Position numbers and translations under genes: made by a program. A stretch of DNA of 64,000 nt from Buxus sempervirens (Eukaryota; Streptophyta; Magnoliopsida; Buxales; Buxaceae). How positions within the stretch are numbered: position 1 is the stretch's first letter; each line of letters starts with the position of its first letter. The DNA lies in contig OX387193.1 of NCBI GenBank assembly GCA_947561395.2, positions 9,486,001 through 9,550,000 of the forward strand. Direction: 5' to 3'. The notes beneath the pieces are model-generated. The model made no database searches. It was not told the DNA's origin and saw only the letters and a program-made list of their open reading frames with translations. Positions 49,732 through 60,732 of the stretch are shown piece by piece.

Positions 49732-50279
49732 GGAAAATTACTGTACACACTATCTTTTAAAATATTATTTTAAAATACATTACCTTCATAATTAAATGCC
49801 AAATTTACACTTATTTTATAAACAATATGATAGAATGCCCTACTGCATATATCAGAAGACAAAAAATACCTCTTTTACCCCCGGTTTACAACTCACAAAC
49901 CGGTCTAAACAATAGAACTGTCGAATCTTACTCCTTTATTTTGGTTTTTCCAAACCCAAAAAAAAAAAAGAAATTCAATCAAAACCTTTCGTCTACCTTC
50001 TTCTATGGCTAAAAGAATAACATAACATGGATTGGTGCTACTACTGCGATTGGTGCTTTTGTTGTGTCTGCTTCTTACTTGACATGCTGAACCACAAGTA
50101 TAAAAACTGGTTTATGAGTTGTAACTCGAGGGTAAAATGGGCAATTTTTGTCTCTTGACACATGCAGGAGGGCATTCCGTCATTTTGTTTATAAAACTAG
50201 TGTAAACTTGGCAATTAGTTGTAAAGGTAGTGCAGTTTGGAATAAAGTTTTAAAAGACAGGGTGTACAGTAATTTTCCC
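49732..50279. mobile_element. MULE-like MITE
   Basis: The left end GGAAAATTACTGTACACACT and the reverse-complemented right end GGAAAATTACTGTACACCCT are near identical, continuing into (A/G)TCTTTTAAAA. The 9-bp flanks TTTAGTTTT and TTAACTTTT agree at 7 bases, consistent with a Mutator-type target duplication. Its right edge meets the 3' end of the large LINE. No coding capacity. Confidence 0.65.
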
Positions 50280-50284
50280 TTAAC

Positions 50285-53200
50285 TTTTTCTTTTGGTGGA
50301 GAACACAGCAACATTATATTAAGATATTATGAGAAAAATTACATTTTGAGCATCCGCCAATAAAACCATACAGATAGCTTTGGGGGGTTTTTTAATCCAA
50401 ACACAAGGAACTGATCAATTGCAAAGCTTGCAAGCAGATCTGTTACTTGATTTCCTTCTCTAAGGCAGTGAGAGAAATGAAGAACCGGAATCCTATTGCA
50501 AACCTCTTTCAGACCAATTAGGATGCCACAAATTCGCCAAGGATACATCGAGCTTGAACCAGCAAGAAGTTGAATAATAGACTGGGAATCTCCCTCCAGA
50601 ACAACATGAGAAAGGTCGAGCACCACCGCTAGTTTAATTGCTTTGAAAGTAGCTGCAGCCTCCGCTTGTATAGCTGAATTTGCCACTATAGTAGACGCAA
50701 AGGCAGCCACAAATTTCCCACTAGAGTCACAACATACACCTCCAATAGCCGCCTTCTAGGTTGATTTTCGCCAAGCACCATCAAAATTTATTTTTGTGAA
50801 AGGATGTGAGGGGTGGGTCCAACTAACCAGTTTATGTGTTCTTCTTGCTTGAGCAACAAAATTCTTCTTGATGACCAACGAATTAGCTTGCCTTTGCACC
50901 ACCAAATTACAAGTTTCTTCTATAGACATGAATTTCTTCTCAAATAATGCCGCATTCCTCCTGTTCTAGATTGTCCAACCCACATTAACAGCATCTGTGA
51001 GAAAGTCAGTCAGTATGAAATCACTATTCTGAGTTCTAATTGAAGTCATATACTCAAACCACTTAAAAAAGGAGTTTTGAGGGCCATTCATTTGGGCATT
51101 CCCTCCAATAGATTTGAACCAAACAGCTCCAAAGTATGGACACTTTAACCAGATATGTTCAAGTGTCTCCTCTTGATCTTGACACAGACAACAAGTCGTG
51201 TTAATACCCCCAATTCTCGAGTTCAGAAATTCAGCAGTAGGGAGGCCGCCATGTAAACGCTTTCATAAAAAAAGCTTAATGTGACCTGGAACATTGAGGT
51301 GCCAATACTTAAGCCAAACGTGATTACTTTCCTCTAGTAGATGACCTAACTGAAATCTGTAACCCGAAGCTACAAAGAAGCTTCCTATTGTTGTACCCAT
51401 CCAATTAGGACTGTCTTCTGCACCTCCAACACACACTTTTGTATTAATGATTGCTTGTGCTGTTTGTAAGTTCCAAAAAGTTGAAAGAAGAGGAATGTTC
51501 CAATCTGTGGAATTTGGTTGCATTAGTTGACTGACCTTTGTGAAGTTGAATTGATCCTGGTTCTTATGAACTGTCAGCTGCTGGTTTGTACCTTGAATCC
51601 AAATGTCTTTAAGAATATGAATGTCACAGCCCTTGGCGATAGACCAAAAACAGCCCCTCCGAACTTGTTCTACCATGGACCTCAATTGCCTCCAGCCATA
51701 GGATCGGGACCGCCTGAACTCTGCATCGAGAAAGGACTTGTTTGGAAAATATGTGTCTTTCATAAGAGAAGTCCATATACTTGAATGTCCATATACTAAG
51801 TTCCATGCCAATTTCAAGATGAAGGCTTTATTCATGTGCGGCATACTTTTGATGTTCAATCCTCCATTTCTCCATGGTAATGTGATCGTGTCCCAACAAA
51901 TAGTGTGGATGGCCTGTCGATCATTTCTTTTCCTCCATAAGAACTCCTTGGCCAGCTTATCTAACTTATTTAATGACTCCTGTGGAAGTGAAAAACAGCT
52001 CATAAAGTGTGAGGGTTGGGCACTAATAACAACTTGAGATAGGAGCAAGGCCTTCTAGCCATTCAGACGAGTAGTGATCTTGGACAGCAGCTCATCACAG
52101 TCCTTTGCCTTGGGCTTCCTCCCCATAATTGGTAATCCAAGGTACTTGCCGTGTTCCTTAGGAGCCAAAATACCCAGAATTTGACACACCTGAATTCGAT
52201 CTTGATAGCCTGTGTAGTAACTGAAATGCAAAGAAGACTTCTCTTTGTTTACCGCTTGTCCTGACTCCATGCAGTACTTGTGTAAGAGTCTCGCAATGAC
52301 ATGAACTTCTCTTGCATGAGTGTGCCCATATATGTACACGTCATCCGCGTACATGAGATGAGAAATGGCCAATCCACCTTTTTTGATTGTTATTCCCCTC
52401 AACCTTCTATCACTTTCAGCACGAGTAATCGCTAGTGACAAAACTTGTTGGCATAAGATGAACAAATACGGAGATAAGGGGTCCCCCTGACGAATACCAC
52501 AAGAAGCAGAAAAATTTCCTACAGGCTTTCCATTGAAGAGCACACTATAAGATACTGTTTTGACACAAGTCAAAATCAGCTTGATCACACTTGGTTGGAA
52601 CCCATGACCACTTAGCACTGCCTCTAAAAACTACCAACTTAACTGATCATATGCCTTGGAGAAGTCCAGCTTTAATGCAAATAGTCCCTTTCCAGATTTT
52701 GCTTTAGATGTAGGATGCCTGGAACACCTTTTTTTCTTCTTCTGCAAACAGTGTGCACCTCATGGTTGATCAAGATGTTATCTCTAATTGACCGGTTTGG
52801 GACAAAAGCTATTTGGTAAGGTGATATAATCTGGGTTAAGAGAGGCCTAATTCTGTTAACAAGAATTTTTGATATGATTTTGTATAAGAAATTGCAAAGG
52901 CTTATAGGACGAAAATCTTTGATGGACCAGGGGTGAAGAGATTTAGGGATGAGAGTTATGAATGTGTGATTCAAACCTTCTGGCATTATACCATTTCTGA
53001 AAACATTCTGAACAGTTTGGACTACTTCCTCTCCAATTATAGACCAATCAGTTTTGTAAAAAATACCTTGGAACCCATCGGGTCCAGGCGCCTTCAATGG
53101 TTCCATTGACCGGACAACATTCCAAATTTCTAAGGAGGTAGGAGCTTGAGCAATGGTGGAATTGTGCTCAGGTGTGATCTTATTTGGAATTAGGCCAGGG

Positions 53201-54150
53201 AGCTCAAAATCAGACCATACGGGTTCAGTCACAAAGCTCTCTTGAAAGTGCCTCACCACCATTTTTTCCAGTTGTTGATTTTTTGTAATTTCCCTATTAT
53301 CCACATCCTTCAAGGAATAAATGAAATTTTTTTTGCCTTCTGATCAGCGTAGTCTTATGGAAAAAACTTGTGTTTTGGTCCCCTTCTTTCAACCAATGGA
53401 CTGGAGATTTTTTAGCCCAAAAACTTTCTTGCTGTTTAAGGATTTTTGCATATTCTAGTTGAAGCTTTGTTTCCTCAGCAAATAATGCAGCAGAAAATTG
53501 GTTCGACAATTCTTCTTGGATTATTGTAATCCTGTCCTTCAACTCCCATTTCTTCGTGTGAATATTTCCCATAGTATTTCTGTTCCACTGTTTCAAATCA
53601 TTCTTCACACACCTCAGTCTTTGTTGCATTGAGACAGTTGTACCTTGGTTTCGTGAATTTCTCCATGATTCTTCAATGGTCTGATAACATGACTCTTCTT
53701 GCACCCAAAAGGCTTCGAATCAGAATGGTCTTGCTCATCTTTTGTTATTGTGCAACAGATTTAGTATCACCGCGCAATGATCGGAAGCTATAATCAGTTG
53801 AGCAAAGACGGTAGGTTGAGGAAACATGTCAAAAATATCTGTAGAGGCAAAAACACGATCAAATTTTTCTGAGATGCGACGGAGACCTTGTTGGCCATTG
53901 GACCAGGTGAATTGAGCTCCTTTCATAGTAATCTCTGAAAGAAAACATGCACTGATCATATCCCGAAAGTTATTCACTTGTATGGGAATGAGGTGAGAGC
54001 CTCCACATTTTTCTGATGGGTGTAACAGGGCGTTAAAATCTCCAAGGAGAATCCAAGGAAGGAAAAACTATTGAGCCATATTCACGATAGTATCCCATTG
54101 CTCCTTCCGACGAGAGATATTGGAATTGGCATGAACAACTAGGATCAGTC
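50285..54150 (-). mobile_element. L1-type LINE ORF2 (endonuclease remnant, RT, zf-RVT, RNase H), broken
   Basis: Minus strand, in order. Endonuclease remnant at 54150-53735: LGDFNALLHP, GAQFTWSNGQ and ASDHCAVIL. A linker at 53704-53297 includes WLKEGDQNTSFFHK. Reverse transcriptase at 53313-52055 includes KAPGPDGFQGIFYK, DFRPISLCNFLYKIISK, GIRQGDPLSPYLFIL and the catalytic HLMYADDVYIYG. zf-RVT region at 52048-51150 includes WRNGGLNIKS, HIWLKCPYFGAVW and CCLCQ. RNase H at 50800-50339 includes NFDGA, AEAAATFKA, LEGDSQSI and REGNQVTDLLA. Frameshifts or stops near 54090, 53720, 53310, 52650 and 52050 make it inactive. The N-terminal half of the endonuclease is missing where it meets the Ogre-like piece at 54150. 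Its 3' end is at about 50285, next to the MULE-like MITE. Confidence 0.92.
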
Positions 54151-54154
54151 AAGG

Positions 54155-54820
54155 CATGATATAGTTGAGCAAGGATTAATGGTGCAATCCGGAATTTCAC
54201 TTGGAGTTGGTCCACAATTTCCATGAGGGCCAAATTAATGGTGTCTCCCCCAGTAGGAAAGAAGAGTTGTGACAGAACCACGAGGGTGAAGGTGTCCCAC
54301 CAAACACGGGTCTTTCCTGCTTCTTGTCCCTTATCTTTTCAGCAAGGAAGGTTTTAGAGACCCGCGTGAATGCTTGGTCACCTCCTAAAGTCTGGAATTC
54401 TCCTCTGGGTAGGCCAAAGAAAGTACAAGCTTCATTCTTGTAGCTATCTTTGAGACTTGGCCTAGCTGGTTCTCCATGGTCACGAAATCGGAGGAATAGT
54501 TCAAATTCCTCAATTGTGGGTGTCAACTCATTAGTTCCAAACCTAAAGAGTGAAAGTTGGGGATCCCAGAAAGGTAGGGCTGCCTGAATCATGTCCCAAT
54601 TAATGGGCACATTTAACAGGGACAGAGTCTGTCCCATATGGTATTTCTGTTTCCATTGAATTTGCTCATCTCCTTGCAATTGCCTTGTCCAAGAACGGAT
54701 CCAAGGGGTATCAAAGGCACACTTCTCTATCCTAGGGAAGCGAATTCTCTCAGTCGAGGATGAAGATGCCATGCCGACTATCCGATTGAAATTCCAAGTC
54801 AATTTAGGGTTTTCCACCAA
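54155..54820 (-). mobile_element. Ogre-like ORF1 with plant-mobile-domain-like sequence, truncated
   Basis: The reading frame opens at 54820. From residue 28 it reads RIRFPRIEKCAFDTPWIRSW, then LLNVPINWDMIQAALPFWDP and RFGTNELTPTIEEFELFLRF, the pattern of the plant mobile domain found in the extra ORF1 of Ogre/Tat Ty3-gypsy elements. Near 54260 the similarity shifts frame and continues as FFPTGGDTINLALMEIVDQL and IAPLILAQLYHALT. It stops where LINE endonuclease sequence begins at about 54150. Gag, protease, RT and integrase of this element are not in the window. Confidence 0.7.
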
Positions 54821-56076
54821 AAACTCTAAATTAGTCTAAGGCATGCAACAGGATATGAAAAAATTAAATCAATGCCTAAGCAGTTCATGCAATCAAAAAT
54901 CAAATCCAAGCATTCAAGTTATGGGGTTTTAAAGGTTATGTCCTTTAAATGTTTGGAAAACGCATTCAGGTCTTAGCCGGCCTTTTCTTTCATCTGTTCT
55001 TTCATCTGCTCTTTCATCTGCTCTTTCATCTGCCCCTAGTGTCGGACTGAAAACAATATTTACAACTTGCCTTCGAGGGCGAAATTTACAAAAAATAAAT
55101 CTGAAAAGAGAATCACCTTTAGGGTTGTTGAGAACCCAAAGGGAGGGTACAAATTTGTCATTCGGCAGGTGGGCTGAAATCCTATCTCTAGGGTTTTTCT
55201 GCCCCTGTTCTGACCCATTTTTGTCTGATCTGGCCGGCTTTCGACTGAACTAAGACCGATTTGAATGCACGGATTGAATCGGGTTAATTTCCTTAAATTA
55301 GGGTTAAGACCAACAAAGGTGGGGGTTAATGCCCCAGATTGATTTTACCCTTATTTGTTCATTCATGTTCATGCTCACATCAAAGTTTATCAGAAGTAAT
55401 AGATGGGGAAGGATACCCAGCCCAAGGCACCTGCCTTCAAGGGTCTGAGCCAAGTACTAGACCCTTCGCGTACCATGGCAAGAAACCAATGGCGCTTGAA
55501 GAATCTAGAAACCTGGGGAGATGGGTTTACCCTGCTTTTCCCCGGCAAGCCATGGGAGCGTAGGGCTAATACCATCCCAAAAGTAAGTTTCTCGATTGAA
55601 GAAGGGTGGCTGCTAGAGAGATCTAGGTTTTGGTTGAGAAGAGCATTCACATGTTGTATTCAGTTCAGATCATCCATGCAGACTCCCTCGTGCATGATCC
55701 CTGCAGTTAAAAAAATTCATTCACGGTGTAGTGAAGTGCTTGTATGTGCAATGGGGTCAAGTGCTGTGTCTATTCGGGTGATTCTCGGATAAGGGCCAAC
55801 AAAGGGTTCCTTAATGTCACATTTATAGTAAAAGTGCAGAACAGCATGTAATACAAGATCTGGGTGAATCCCCAGGTAAGTGGGCGGGTCACATTGGTCC
55901 CTGTTAAAAACCACTTGCCTTAGGCGATTATCATGTCCGTTTGACAGGATCCCCCAATATCATGTAATTACATGAGTTCCATACTTTACTAAGGTTGGAC
56001 AAGAAGTACTTCCTGCATTAGCCCTATATCCTCCTAAGTTGACTCATTTGATAACCAGGGTCCGACTGGGTTGAGG
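54821..56076 (-). other. Leader of the Ogre-like element, between PBS and ORF1
   Basis: This is untranslated internal DNA of the LTR element. A 12-bp motif, CTTTCATCTGCT, repeats about four times at 54984-55036. The open frames on the plus strand at 55339-55792 have no family resemblance and lie antisense to the element. Confidence 0.5.
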
Positions 56077-56097
56077 TGTCCCCAGTGGAGTCGCCAA
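56077..56097 (-). other. Primer-binding site of the Ogre-like element
   Basis: On the minus strand TTGGCGACTCCACTGGGGAC starts two bases after the LTR end. TGGCGACTC is the form I recall for tRNA-primed Ogre/Tat elements. The position relative to the LTR is exactly right for a PBS. Confidence 0.7.
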
Positions 56098-57715
56098 GCT
56101 GTGCGCACCTAAACCTGGCCTAGATCGCACACCGGGCGCACCTTTGGTGCGTGCCTCGGGACATTCAGAGTCGCCACTGCCTGAGAGTGCAGGCAGACAC
56201 GGATTTGCCCTATCCGGGTCTAAGTCTGGTCTGCGGCTTATTAGAGATCTAGCTAAGTCCTCGGTTACGGTTCGGGGAAGTCTTAAAGACACCCCGGTCC
56301 GCCCCGTCGGTCTGACGGGTCCCTCGGGTCTCCCTGGTTTTTGAGTCGATTTCACCCTTCCTATACCAGCATGCTACCTTGTTGAGTCTGGCGGGGCCCT
56401 CTGAAGGTGTGGGTCTCTTTTACTTTGATTTTATCTTTCTTATTTATATGAAGTGGGTCGGACCCGGGTCCCGTTGGAAGACCTGTGGGCTGCCATGGTT
56501 GGGCCTTGGGCCCAGTTGGGTTATTGGGTAACCCATTTGGTTATTTTATTAAGTTTTATATATTTACAATTTTAGTTTGGGCTTAGTGGGCTTGGAATGG
56601 GCCCATTAGCCAAGGGTCAAAGGGCCTGGGCCTGTTTACTGAAAACAGGCCTGGTATAGGCCGGTCAAAAGTGGGCCCATCTAGTGGGCCAAAGGGGTCT
56701 TGATGGGCCTATCTAGGCCCAAAGTCCAAGAATGGGCTTAAGAAAGCCCAAAATGGTTAAGGGGAGTGGTTCAGGCCGGTTTAGGCCGGAATTGGTCCAA
56801 CCAGGCCGAGAAATTACATTTTTTAAGATATATTACAATCGCCCGTATTTTCTTTACGGTCTCACTTGCCCGTGAATGGAATCCGGTCCCCTTTGTCCGT
56901 AAATTGGACACGGTCCAGGCTGGACCGGCCTGAGTTTACGGACACGACCTGTTTTGCATGTTTACTGCCGATTTCAATCTGGATCAGCTCCGTGGCTTTT
57001 CTGGGTCTTCTAGTAACTTCCACCGAGCTTCTGCTTTCATTCCAAGTTCCACATTTCCTTCATTTGGCTTATAAAGCCATTTCTTCTCTTTTCATGTTCT
57101 TTGTAATCTTGGGTTTACTTCTTCTCTTTTTTCTTCTTTCTCTTGGTCAATCACCGTTATTTTTCAGGAGGGAAAGGGGAGATTACAGGGGTGGATTAAT
57201 TCTAAAAGAAACCATCCATCATAGCAAAGTGAGTTAGTTTTAAAGTGGCTATGTTAATTGGTGGATAACCTCCTCTCTTTTAATGAAATAACCACTTTAA
57301 TTTAGCCCTTTCATGGCTTTAAACAAGCAACAAACCGGTTAGAAGTAGTGAGATAATAAAAATATATGAAGACATCAAAATTGATTATGTCATACTTTAT
57401 AAAATGAAGAAAATACTTACAATGAGGCTTTTGATTTTCTTGCACTTTGTGGTATCTCGAAAAATTGGGCAGCGCTTCCGCGTCCTCCGAGGAATTCTAG
57501 ATGGATTTCAGCAGAGGTTTAGTGGGTTGTTTATACTTACAAGATGAAAGAGGGAATTAGGACATAGTTCATGCAAGGTGAGGGTATTTTAGGAATAAAA
57601 CAAGTTTGGGCTAAGGGTGGTGGTGGTTGGGCAGCATGGGGTCGTGGAGTACACCAGGAGGGAGAGGGGGTAGGCCAAAGGGGAGAGGGCTTGTTCCAAA
57701 TGAGGGGGGTGGCCT

Positions 57716-57727
57716 CTCTATTTATAG
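57716..57727 (-). promoter_or_regulatory. TATA box of the Ogre-like LTR
   Basis: CTATAAATAGAG on the minus strand is a near-consensus plant TATA box. The start of R would be about 30 bp downstream, near 57690. Confidence 0.6.
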
Positions 57728-57738
57728 GCAAAAATCCC

Positions 57739-57951
57739 GTGCCCGTATTTGAAGTACGGGCATGCCTTGCCCGTACTTCAAGTACGGGCGTGCCTTGCCC
57801 GTAATTCAAATACGGGCGAAAAACGAATATTTGCAATTATCGCAGATTCGGCCGTACAGGACGCGTGTCTCGCCGTACAACGACGCGTGTTTCCTTCTGG
57901 AATCTTGCCCGTATTTCAAATACGGGCATGCCCTGCCCGTAATTAAAATAC
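57739..57951. repeat. Array of CCCGTATTT/AAATACGGG palindromes in the LTR
   Basis: GCCCGTATTTGAAGTACGGG, GCCCGTACTTCAAGTACGGG, GCCCGTAATTCAAATACGGG, GCCCGTATTTCAAATACGGG and GCCCGTAATTAAAATACGG occur, the first three spaced by GCATGCCTT or GCGTGCCTT. GACGCGTGT occurs twice between the third and fourth. The array sits in U3 just upstream of the TATA box. Confidence 0.85.
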
Positions 57952-58516
57952 GGTCCAGCACGTTTTTAAAATGTTTGGATTTTAAACCTTTATTCAATTT
58001 GGTTTTTTGCAAGATTCTTATCCGATTTTTTGATTATTTTATTAAAAAAGCGAGATTCTCTTTATTAAAATATTATTAAACACATTTATCTTATTTATTT
58101 TATTGGTTTATCCCATTTTTGCTGCCTTTTTGCCACATGGGCAGTTTTTCTGAAACTTCAACTGTTCATAACTTCTTCATCCGGTGTCCGATTTCAACAA
58201 ACTTAGTGTCGTTGGAATCAGCTCGGAACCACCTATCCACTGGGGTCAAGTTTGGCAGCTGAATTGGGGTTGAGCAAAAAGTCAACTTTTCGCCCCCCCA
58301 AAAGTTTGACCAGCTCATATATTTTTCATCTGGACTCTGATTCCAGCAAATCCAGTTGCGTTGGAACCGTGTCGAAATGCTCTTCTCAATGAGATGAAGT
58401 TTGATGGCCAAATTCACTTGAATCAAAAAGTCAATTTTTGACCCCGTCAGGGATTGACCAAAAGTTTGACTTTTGATTTTTTCTTTATTTTGGGGTGCAA
58501 AAATCAGGTGTCTACA

Positions 58517-59800
58517 GCAGGTTAAAGGATGGGCCATTAGAAGCTTGAGATGGGCAGCATGTGGCCGAGAAGGTAAAAGGGCCTTGCTTGAAACCAAGAG
58601 CAGGTCCAGATTGATTTGGGAGACTAGTCAGACCCTTCTGAGAATAAAACCGATTGCTTTGCTTGGACAGCCCAGGCCCACAAGAGAAAGCATGGCTCAA
58701 CCTGCTGCCCCCAGACAAAACTCCACTATGCTCCATACCCAAGTTTATACCCAGATTGGATATAGCAGCATCCGGACCCGACGCAGGAAGCACAGTCGAA
58801 GATGGAACACGATCAGCCTTCTTTCTAGCATCATCTGAGGAAAATTTTTGTAAGGCACTTCTTCGACAGCGGCATATTGTCGAATTGCTCGCTGAATACT
58901 TTGGCACAAAGATAGAGTCGAGACAATTAGGAATTTCTGCAGTGGAAGAATTTGAACAAGCTATGATAGAATGCCACAAGAATAGCATAACTCTGGAATC
59001 CCTTCAAACGCAAAGTGAACCTAGATATGAGTTGAATCCAGCGATTCAACAAAAATCCCTGTAGGAAGAGGGGTCTGAAGCAGGATTTCCATACGCAAAC
59101 ATGCATGCACGAAATCTGGAGTGGTTGGAAGATCAATCTTGAGTGTATTGCCAAATTCATTGCCAAGACGTTTCAGAAAGTGTTCATCTAGCAACGAACG
59201 GGGAAGATAATGGAGCTGCATCCAGATCGTGAAATGATTGAACATATGAGATTCAAACTCCTCCCGGCTGGTCACTTTATCCATAAAGCTCAATGACCCA
59301 TTCACAAACCACGATTGAGAGTCCAGAAGCACTTGCTGTTCAGCTTGAGATGACATTGCAATGAGGAACCTCGCCGAAGAGATTTGAGATAAAGATAAAA
59401 TGTGAATTGCTTTCCATGCTCTTTCAACAAAGTTCTTCACAGAGTTTAGAGAAAGGGAAGCGTTGAAAACCTCTAAAACCAGAATATACTGCCATTTGGA
59501 TAGCAGCCTATCCTTCTCATAGCCCAGAAGGTTGAATACCTTTCTTGATCTAGGAGGAAGGACTAGCTGTTGGAACCTCGATGCCATATCCTCCATTGGA
59601 CAAGGAAGAAACCGAATACCTGAGGGAAATGAAGGAACAGAAGAGGAACTAAGAAGGTGGGTGGGAGGAGGAAGATGGAGCACCAGAAGAGAGGAGAGCT
59701 GTACTTCACGGACAATAGATGATGAAACAGATGCAGGCAGAACCAGAGGAGAACGAGAGCAAAACCAGGTGCGGTACGGGGAGATACCATGAATCAGCTA
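58517..59800 (-). mobile_element. 5' part of the L1-type LINE: ORF1 with DUF4283-like and CCHC region
   Basis: The minus-strand frame from about 59683 (likely start MEDMASRFQQLVL at about 59593) reads SVKNFVERAWKAIHILSLSQ, ARFLIAM, SWFVNGSLSFMDKV and FTIWMQLHYLPRSLLDEHFL, the RNA-binding domain (DUF4283) of plant LINE ORF1. KIDLPTTPDFVHACLRMEIL follows, then after a stop EGIPELCYSCGIL, the start of a zinc knuckle. The rest is proline- and serine-rich and ends where the LTR begins at 58516. The true 5' end may reach 59960, past a duplicated GCAAAAAAGGGG phrase at 59890 and 59933. Confidence 0.8.
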
Positions 59801-59989
59801 AGCAGGAGAAAAACCGCAAGCAAGATACGATAGAAAACCACCGGTAAGACCCAAATCTTGGTGATTGCCTTGACCCTCACGCCAATCTGCAAAAAAGGGG
59901 CGATCGCACTCAAAGTCTCTCAAAATCTTGCAAAAAAGGGGTGGTCGCACTCAGAGGCTTTAATACCAATCCGTTAACTTCTCCATTAC

Positions 59990-60041
59990 ATTAAACAAAT
60001 TCAAATGACTACCAAAAAAAAAATTAAACAAATTCGAATGA
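59990..60041 (+). repeat. Tail-only retroposon stub, copy 4
   Basis: The 19-bp repeats ATTAAACAAATTCAAATGA (59990-60008) and ATTAAACAAATTCGAATGA (60023-60041) differ at one base. They enclose only CTACC plus 9 A. Confidence 0.55.
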
Positions 60042-60268
60042 GCAGGAGAGGCCAGTCGCACAAGCTTTGACAGAGTGGTAACCGACGCGGGACCTGTGTA
60101 ATTCGACGAGTGGATGGAGCAAGGGCCATTGTTGGGTTGTGCCAATCGCCGGCTATCGCCTACGATCAGCTTTCAGTAGGGGTTTATGGGTTCGTTGACG
60201 CCTCCATGGCGATGGGTTCATAAGTGGTCGGTGAAGGCTTGATGCTGCCCACTGAGGCGACCCTCAGG

Positions 60269-60349
60269 CACCTGTAATACTAATCTTAGTGTTGCTTTTG
60301 AATATGGCATAGGCATACAAAGCAATCACCTGTAATACTAATCTTGGTG
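60269..60349. repeat. 23-bp direct repeat, 58-bp period
   Basis: CACCTGTAATACTAATCTT followed by (A/G)GTG occurs at 60269-60291 and 60327-60349. Confidence 0.9.
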
Positions 60350-60388
60350 AAGATGAGAACGGGAATGCCGAAGGCAGTAGGACAATAC

Positions 60389-60390
<2 letters not shown>

Positions 60391-60476
<86 letters not shown>
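60391..60476. repeat. (GA)43 microsatellite
   Basis: An uninterrupted GA tract of 86 bp. Confidence 0.97.
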
Positions 60477-60479
<3 letters not shown>

Positions 60480-60732
60480 ACCGTGGAAAAAGGTAGAAAA
60501 AAAGGAACGTATTGGCCTCTTTATCAGAAGGTTCAGAACATATTTCAAGTCTAATAAGACTCTCTGCTCAACTCGACTCAAATAAAGTCAAATTTTAGGG
60601 TTCACTTAGTCATTTGGATTAAGGGAAAACAAGAAGCTTCCAGTGGGGTTTCAGCAAATTCTATCTTGATGAGTTCCTCGAAAGTAATCGGACACAATGG
60701 AGAGAATAGACTCAATGTTTTGATGTTGTGAT

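Larger units (their letters stand above)
56100..58516 (-). mobile_element. Ogre-like LTR (2.4 kb)
   Basis: On the minus strand the LTR begins TGTAGACACCTGATTTTTGC at 58516 and ends GGTGCGCACA at 56100, with TG and CA termini and the PBS directly after. A TATA box lies at 57727-57716. Four or five palindromic CCCGTATTT/AAATACGGG units lie just upstream of the TATA box. It is inserted into the ORF1 region of the L1-type LINE. A second LTR is absent from the window. Confidence 0.8.

Noticed and set aside
55339-55792. Plus-strand frames of 74 and 129 codons
   Set aside because: They lie in the untranslated leader of the Ogre-like element on the opposite strand, with no recognisable domain.
60264-60581. 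105-codon minus-strand frame rich in Leu-Ser
   Set aside because: It is translation of the GA/CT microsatellite.
60590-60720. Minus-strand frame that would read through the hAT target site (LFGSLKYRNIKTLSLFSPL)
   Set aside because: Short, ends soon at a stop, and not recognised; an interrupted gene cannot be supported.
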